From Phytopseudomonas argentinensis (GTDB lineage Bacteria > Pseudomonadota > Gammaproteobacteria > Pseudomonadales > Pseudomonadaceae), in contig NZ_FORC01000005.1 in the NCBI RefSeq assembly GCF_900113905.1, positions 1-64,000 of the forward strand: a DNA stretch of 64,000 bases. The letters are read 5' to 3'. Under the pieces are notes generated by a model. That model ran no database searches. It had not been told where the DNA came from and saw only the letters and a list, made by a program, of their open reading frames with translations. Positions 60,679 to 64,000 of this stretch are shown piece by piece. The position numbers and the translations under genes are program-made. Every line of letters starts with the position of its first letter. Within the stretch, counting starts at the first letter, position 1.

Positions 60679-61350
60679 TCAGCGCTCGCCCTGCAGCAGA
60701 GATTCCACTTCGGCCAGCCGTTCATGGGTGCCGACATCCACCCAGCGGCCGGTAAAGTGTTCACCCGTCACCTGGCTGCCTGCCATCGCCGCCCTCAATA
60801 ATGGCGCGAGCTTAAACGCGCCGGGCTGGCTGCCGGCGAACAGCGCTGGGCTGAGCACGGCGATACCGCTGTAGGTCAGGCTGGCGTCATCGACTGTGGC
60901 ATCCGCCACCCGGCCGTCGGCGAGGCTAAAGTCGCCTGCCGGATGGTGGGCCGGATTGTTCACCAGAACCAGATGAGCCTTTTCGGAAAATGGTCTGCGC
61001 AAAGCCGAGAAATCGTAGTCGGTGAAAATGTCGCCATTGACCACCACGAAGGGCTCCTCGCCAAGCAGTGGCAGCGCCTTGAAAATACCGCCGCCGGTTT
61101 CCAGCGGCTCGCCTTCGGCCGAGTAGCGAATGTGCACGCCGTAGCGCTCGCCGTCGCCCAGATAGTCCTCGATCTGCTGACCGAGCCAGGCATGATTGAT
61201 CACCAGTTCGCTGAAGCCTGCGCGCGCCAAAGCCCGCACGTGATACTCGATCAACGGCACCCCGGCCGCCCGCACCAGCGGCTTGGGCGTGTGCAAGGTC
61301 AGGGGCCGCAGGCGCTCGCCCTTGCCGGCGGCAAGAATCATCGCCTTCAT
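60679..61350 (-). CDS. murU: N-acetylmuramate alpha-1-phosphate uridylyltransferase
   Basis: Makes UDP-MurNAc from MurNAc-1-phosphate in the Pseudomonas peptidoglycan-recycling bypass that confers intrinsic fosfomycin tolerance. The 223-residue nucleotidyltransferase has the GTP/UTP-binding start MILAAGKGERLRPLT (about 4-18), TPKPLVRAAGVPLIEYHV (about 22-39), VVNGDIFTDYD (about 104-114) and GRWVDVGTHERLAEV (about 202-216). Its ATG overlaps the amgK stop. Confidence 0.95.
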   Translation of the reverse strand: MKAMILAAGKGERLRPLTLHTPKPLVRAAGVPLIEYHVRALARAGFSELVINHAWLGQQIEDYLGDGERYGVHIRYSAEGEPLETGGGIFKALPLLGEEPFVVVNGDIFTDYDFSALRRPFSEKAHLVLVNNPAHHPAGDFSLADGRVADATVDDASLTYSGIAVLSPALFAGSQPGAFKLAPLLRAAMAGSQVTGEHFTGRWVDVGTHERLAEVESLLQGER

Positions 61351-62372
61351 CGAGCAGCCTCCGCAGCGCCCTTGAGCTGGGCGATCAGCTCGCCGAGCTC
61401 GGCCAGTTCCGGTCGCCGCTCGAGCACCGCGTCGATATAGGCGAAGAAACGTGGCACGTCGGCCAGGTAACGGGGCTTGCCGTCGCGGTGGCAGATGCGC
61501 GCGAAGATGCCGATTACCTTGAGGTGGCGCTGTACACCCATCAGGTCGCTGGCGCGCAGGAACTCCTGCAGCTCATCCGGTACCGCAATGCCGGCGGCGC
61601 GCGCCTTGTGCCAATAGGCTTCCAGCCAGCCCTGCACACGGGCCTCTGGCCAGCTGAGAAAGGCGTCCTTGAACAGGCTGGTGATGTCATAGGTGACCGG
61701 GCCGTAGACGGCATCCTGGAAATCCAGCACCCCGGGGTTGGGTGCGCTGAGCATCAGGTTGCGCGGCATGTAGTCGCGATGCACCAGCACCTTGGGCTGG
61801 GCCAGGGCGCTGTCGATCAACAGCGTGCAGATACGCTGCCAGGCTTCCTGCTGCTTGGCATCGAGGGCTAGGCCCAGTTCCCGGGCGACATACCAATCCG
61901 GAAACAATTGCAGCTCACGGCGCAACAATGCGTCATCGTAGTGCGGCAACCCGGCATCCATCGGCAACTGCTGATAGGCCAGCAAGGCGTCGATGGCTGG
62001 GTCGAACAGGCTGTCGGCATTGTCGCTGTCGATCACTTCCAGGTAAGTCTGGCGGCCTAGATCGCTGAGCAGCAGGAAGCCCTCTTCGAGATTCGCAGCA
62101 TGGATATGCGGCACGTTCAGGTTGGCCCGTGCCAGCAGATTGGCCACCTCGACGAAGGGCTGGCAATTCTCCTGGGGCGGTGGTGCGTCCATCACGATCA
62201 GGCTGCGCCCGGCCGCCTCCCAGCGGAAATAACGACGAAAACTGGCATCGCTACTGGCCGGCTGCAGCGCGGCATCCGGCACCGTCCCCCAGCCCTTGGT
62301 AGCGAACAGGGCCTGCAGCTGCGGCTCGAGCCATTGCTGAAGGCGTTGCAGACGTACATCTTGATCAGGCAT
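61347..62372 (-). CDS. amgK: N-acetylmuramate/N-acetylglucosamine kinase (anomeric)
   Basis: Phosphorylates MurNAc at C1 for MurU. The 341-residue APH-fold kinase has the catalytic loop LVHRDYMPRNLML (about 197-209), the Mg-binding DFQD (about 217-220), and an N-terminal lobe with DASFRRYFRW (about 42-51). It is divergent from lptD, coupled to murU, and upstream of djlA, the order I recall for PA0596-0598. Confidence 0.95.
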   Translation of the reverse strand: MPDQDVRLQRLQQWLEPQLQALFATKGWGTVPDAALQPASSDASFRRYFRWEAAGRSLIVMDAPPPQENCQPFVEVANLLARANLNVPHIHAANLEEGFLLLSDLGRQTYLEVIDSDNADSLFDPAIDALLAYQQLPMDAGLPHYDDALLRRELQLFPDWYVARELGLALDAKQQEAWQRICTLLIDSALAQPKVLVHRDYMPRNLMLSAPNPGVLDFQDAVYGPVTYDITSLFKDAFLSWPEARVQGWLEAYWHKARAAGIAVPDELQEFLRASDLMGVQRHLKVIGIFARICHRDGKPRYLADVPRFFAYIDAVLERRPELAELGELIAQLKGAAEAAR

Positions 62373-62496
62373 TGCAAGGGTCTCCGACGGCGCTAGCCGT
62401 TGCGCGGGTCATGCTTTATTATCCAGCATCTTTTTCAGCCCATCGAGAGGCGTGCGGCCCCTGGGCCAAAAGCGCACAGGAAGCCCGGAAAACAAG

Positions 62497-64000
62497 ATGG
62501 CAGTAAAATACCCCGCTTTTCGCAAGAAATTCCCGCTTCTGGTAACGGGTGGCCTGTTGGCCCTGCAGCCCTTCGCCAGCCCATTCGCCACCGCTGCCGA
62601 ACAATTCGACTGCCAGGCATCGCCAACCGGCGGTTGGGCCTGTGCACCGAAATCCAGCACCGCCAACCTGCCGAGCCGGCCGACCCACAGTGCCAACTCG
62701 GTGAGTGCCGGCACGGGCGCGACGGCGGCCGCCAAGCCTGATACCAAGGCTGCGCCGACGCAAGTGACCGAAGCCGGTGGCCGAGCCCTGGCATCACGCA
62801 GCGCCGACTATAGCCACCTGGACTGGGTACCGCGTGAAAAGCTGACCAGCGCGCAACTGGCGGAGATCGGCCCGGCCTGTTCCGGTGCCTACATCGAGCC
62901 TAGCCGCCCGGGCATGAATGACACCACGCCGATGAGCGAAGCGCCGATGTTCGTGTCGGCCAAGGCTTCGCGCTATCAGCAGGAAGAGCAGGTCGCGACC
63001 CTCGCCGGTGACGTGGTCGTACGCCAGGCCGGCATGCAGGTCGAAGCCGACGAGGCCAACCTGCACCAGGCCGAAAACCGTGGCGAGCTGGTCGGTAATG
63101 TCCGCCTGCGCGACAAGGGCGCCCTGGTGGTCGGTGATCGTGGCGAACTGCAACTGGACAATGGCGAAGCGCGCATCGACAACGCCGAGTACGTGATGCA
63201 TGCCGCCCATGTGCGCGGCAGCGCGGCTTACGCCAAGCGTGAAGAAACCGCGATCATCCGCCTCAAGGATGGCACCTACACCAGCTGCGAACCGGGCAGC
63301 AACGCCTGGCACCTGACCGGCAACAACATCACCCTGAATCCGGCCACCGGCTTCGGCACCGCGACCAACGTCACGCTGCGGGTCAAGGATTTCCCGGTGT
63401 TCTATACGCCGTACATCTATTTCCCGATCGACGACCGTCGCCAGTCCGGCTTCCTGCCGCCGAGCTTCGGCAGTTCGGGCAGCAATGGCCTGACTCTGCA
63501 GACCCCGTACTACTTCAACCTGGCGCCGAACTTCGACGCCACCCTGTACCCGACCTACATGGCCAAGCGTGGCCTGCTGCTCGAAGGCGAATACCGCTAC
63601 CTGACCCGCAACAGCGAAGGCCAGGTCGGCGCCGCCTACCTGGACGACCAGGAAGACGAACGCAAGCTGCAGTCGGGCTACAAGGACCAGCGCTGGATGT
63701 ACAGCTGGCAGCACAAGCAAGGCCTCAATGACCGCCTGCTGGCCGAGGTCGACTACACCGATATCAGCGACCCCTACTACTTCCAGGATCTGAAGACCGA
63801 TCTGGGCATCGAAACCTCCAGCTACGTCGACCAGCGCGGCACGCTGACCTGGCGCGGTGACAGTTACACCGCTCGCCTGAACGCCCATGCGTACGAACTG
63901 GCCACCATCACCGACGTGACGCCCTACGATCGGCTGCCGCAGATCACCCTGGACGGCAAGCTGCCGTTCGAGCCGGGCGGCCTGAACTTCACCTACGGCA
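62497..64000 (+). CDS. lptD: LPS-assembly protein LptD (5' part, cut by window edge)
   Basis: Outer-membrane barrel that, with LptE, inserts LPS into the outer leaflet. The visible 501 codons begin MAVKYPAFRKKFPLLVTG, with a signal peptide (about 1-33, ending ATAAEQFDC). An OstA/LptA-like periplasmic domain (about 150-275, TLAGDVVVRQAGMQVEADEA and LVGNVRLRDKGALVVGD) precedes the barrel, including YIYFPIDDRRQSGFLPPSFG. The remaining barrel strands lie beyond the window. It is divergent from amgK. Confidence 0.96.
   Translation, partial: MAVKYPAFRKKFPLLVTGGLLALQPFASPFATAAEQFDCQASPTGGWACAPKSSTANLPSRPTHSANSVSAGTGATAAAKPDTKAAPTQVTEAGGRALASRSADYSHLDWVPREKLTSAQLAEIGPACSGAYIEPSRPGMNDTTPMSEAPMFVSAKASRYQQEEQVATLAGDVVVRQAGMQVEADEANLHQAENRGELVGNVRLRDKGALVVGDRGELQLDNGEARIDNAEYVMHAAHVRGSAAYAKREETAIIRLKDGTYTSCEPGSNAWHLTGNNITLNPATGFGTATNVTLRVKDFPVFYTPYIYFPIDDRRQSGFLPPSFGSSGSNGLTLQTPYYFNLAPNFDATLYPTYMAKRGLLLEGEYRYLTRNSEGQVGAAYLDDQEDERKLQSGYKDQRWMYSWQHKQGLNDRLLAEVDYTDISDPYYFQDLKTDLGIETSSYVDQRGTLTWRGDSYTARLNAHAYELATITDVTPYDRLPQITLDGKLPFEPGGLNFTYG

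Noticed and set aside
1..64000. tRNA genes or CRISPR arrays
   Set aside because: None recognised by eye; a tRNA or CRISPR scan would be decisive.

Overview
The window looks like a chromosomal segment of a Pseudomonas species (gamma-Proteobacteria, GC-rich). The evidence is protein-level resemblance to Pseudomonas TyrS, AnmK, Vfr, AmpDE, AgtSR and LptD, plus a gene order that, as I remember it, follows P. aeruginosa PAO1 around PA0594-PA0609 and PA0649-PA0668. The window also carries typical Pseudomonas REP palindromes. I cannot name the species.

Layout. 1-420: upstream leader of an rRNA operon read leftwards, with four tandem promoters; 16S itself lies outside. 421-12386: tyrS, M23 peptidase, anmK, erpA, a bactofilin with a coiled-coil membrane protein, hemJ, DUF805, SDR, AAA ATPase, coq7, osmC and vfr. 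12390-19090: fructose PTS (fruBKA and regulator fruR). 19087-27044: AsmA-like, tatD, ampDE, DUF1631 and nadC. 27097-29569: trpGDC. 29570-44640: the trpG-trpE interval, which in PAO1 houses the R/F pyocins. Here it has regulators (PrtR, PrtN), a Q-like protein, holin, GH104 endolysin and Rz/Rz1, but no tail genes; a leaderless GH5 glycosidase sits in the middle. A 5-oxoproline/biotin-carboxylase operon follows, then trpE. trpGDC and trpE are each preceded by a 14-residue leader peptide with two Trp codons. 44803-46154: gph and rpe. 46355-50502: a transporter, an iron alcohol dehydrogenase and a sigma-54 activator. 50665-58469: an AgtABCD-like amino-acid ABC transporter with the AgtSR-like two-component system. 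58606-64000: DUF3530, djlA, murU, amgK and the 5' part of lptD.

How the genes fit together. Peptidoglycan turnover recurs: M23 endopeptidase, AnmK, AmpD/AmpE, AmgK and MurU. Tryptophan synthesis is split into trpE and trpGDC, each apparently attenuated. The most unusual unit is the lysis cassette at 30.9-35.7 kb. It combines a LexA-like repressor, a PrtN-type activator and a lambda-like Q/promoter/hairpin/holin/endolysin/spanin order, and its only non-lysis product is a predicted cytoplasmic GH5 enzyme. It may be a DNA-damage-triggered release device or the remnant of a tailocin locus.

Two related-looking, nested inverted-repeat elements (55283-55426 and 59597-59921) end exactly at the stop codons of agtR and djlA. 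High GC produces many long antisense reading frames; these were left out.
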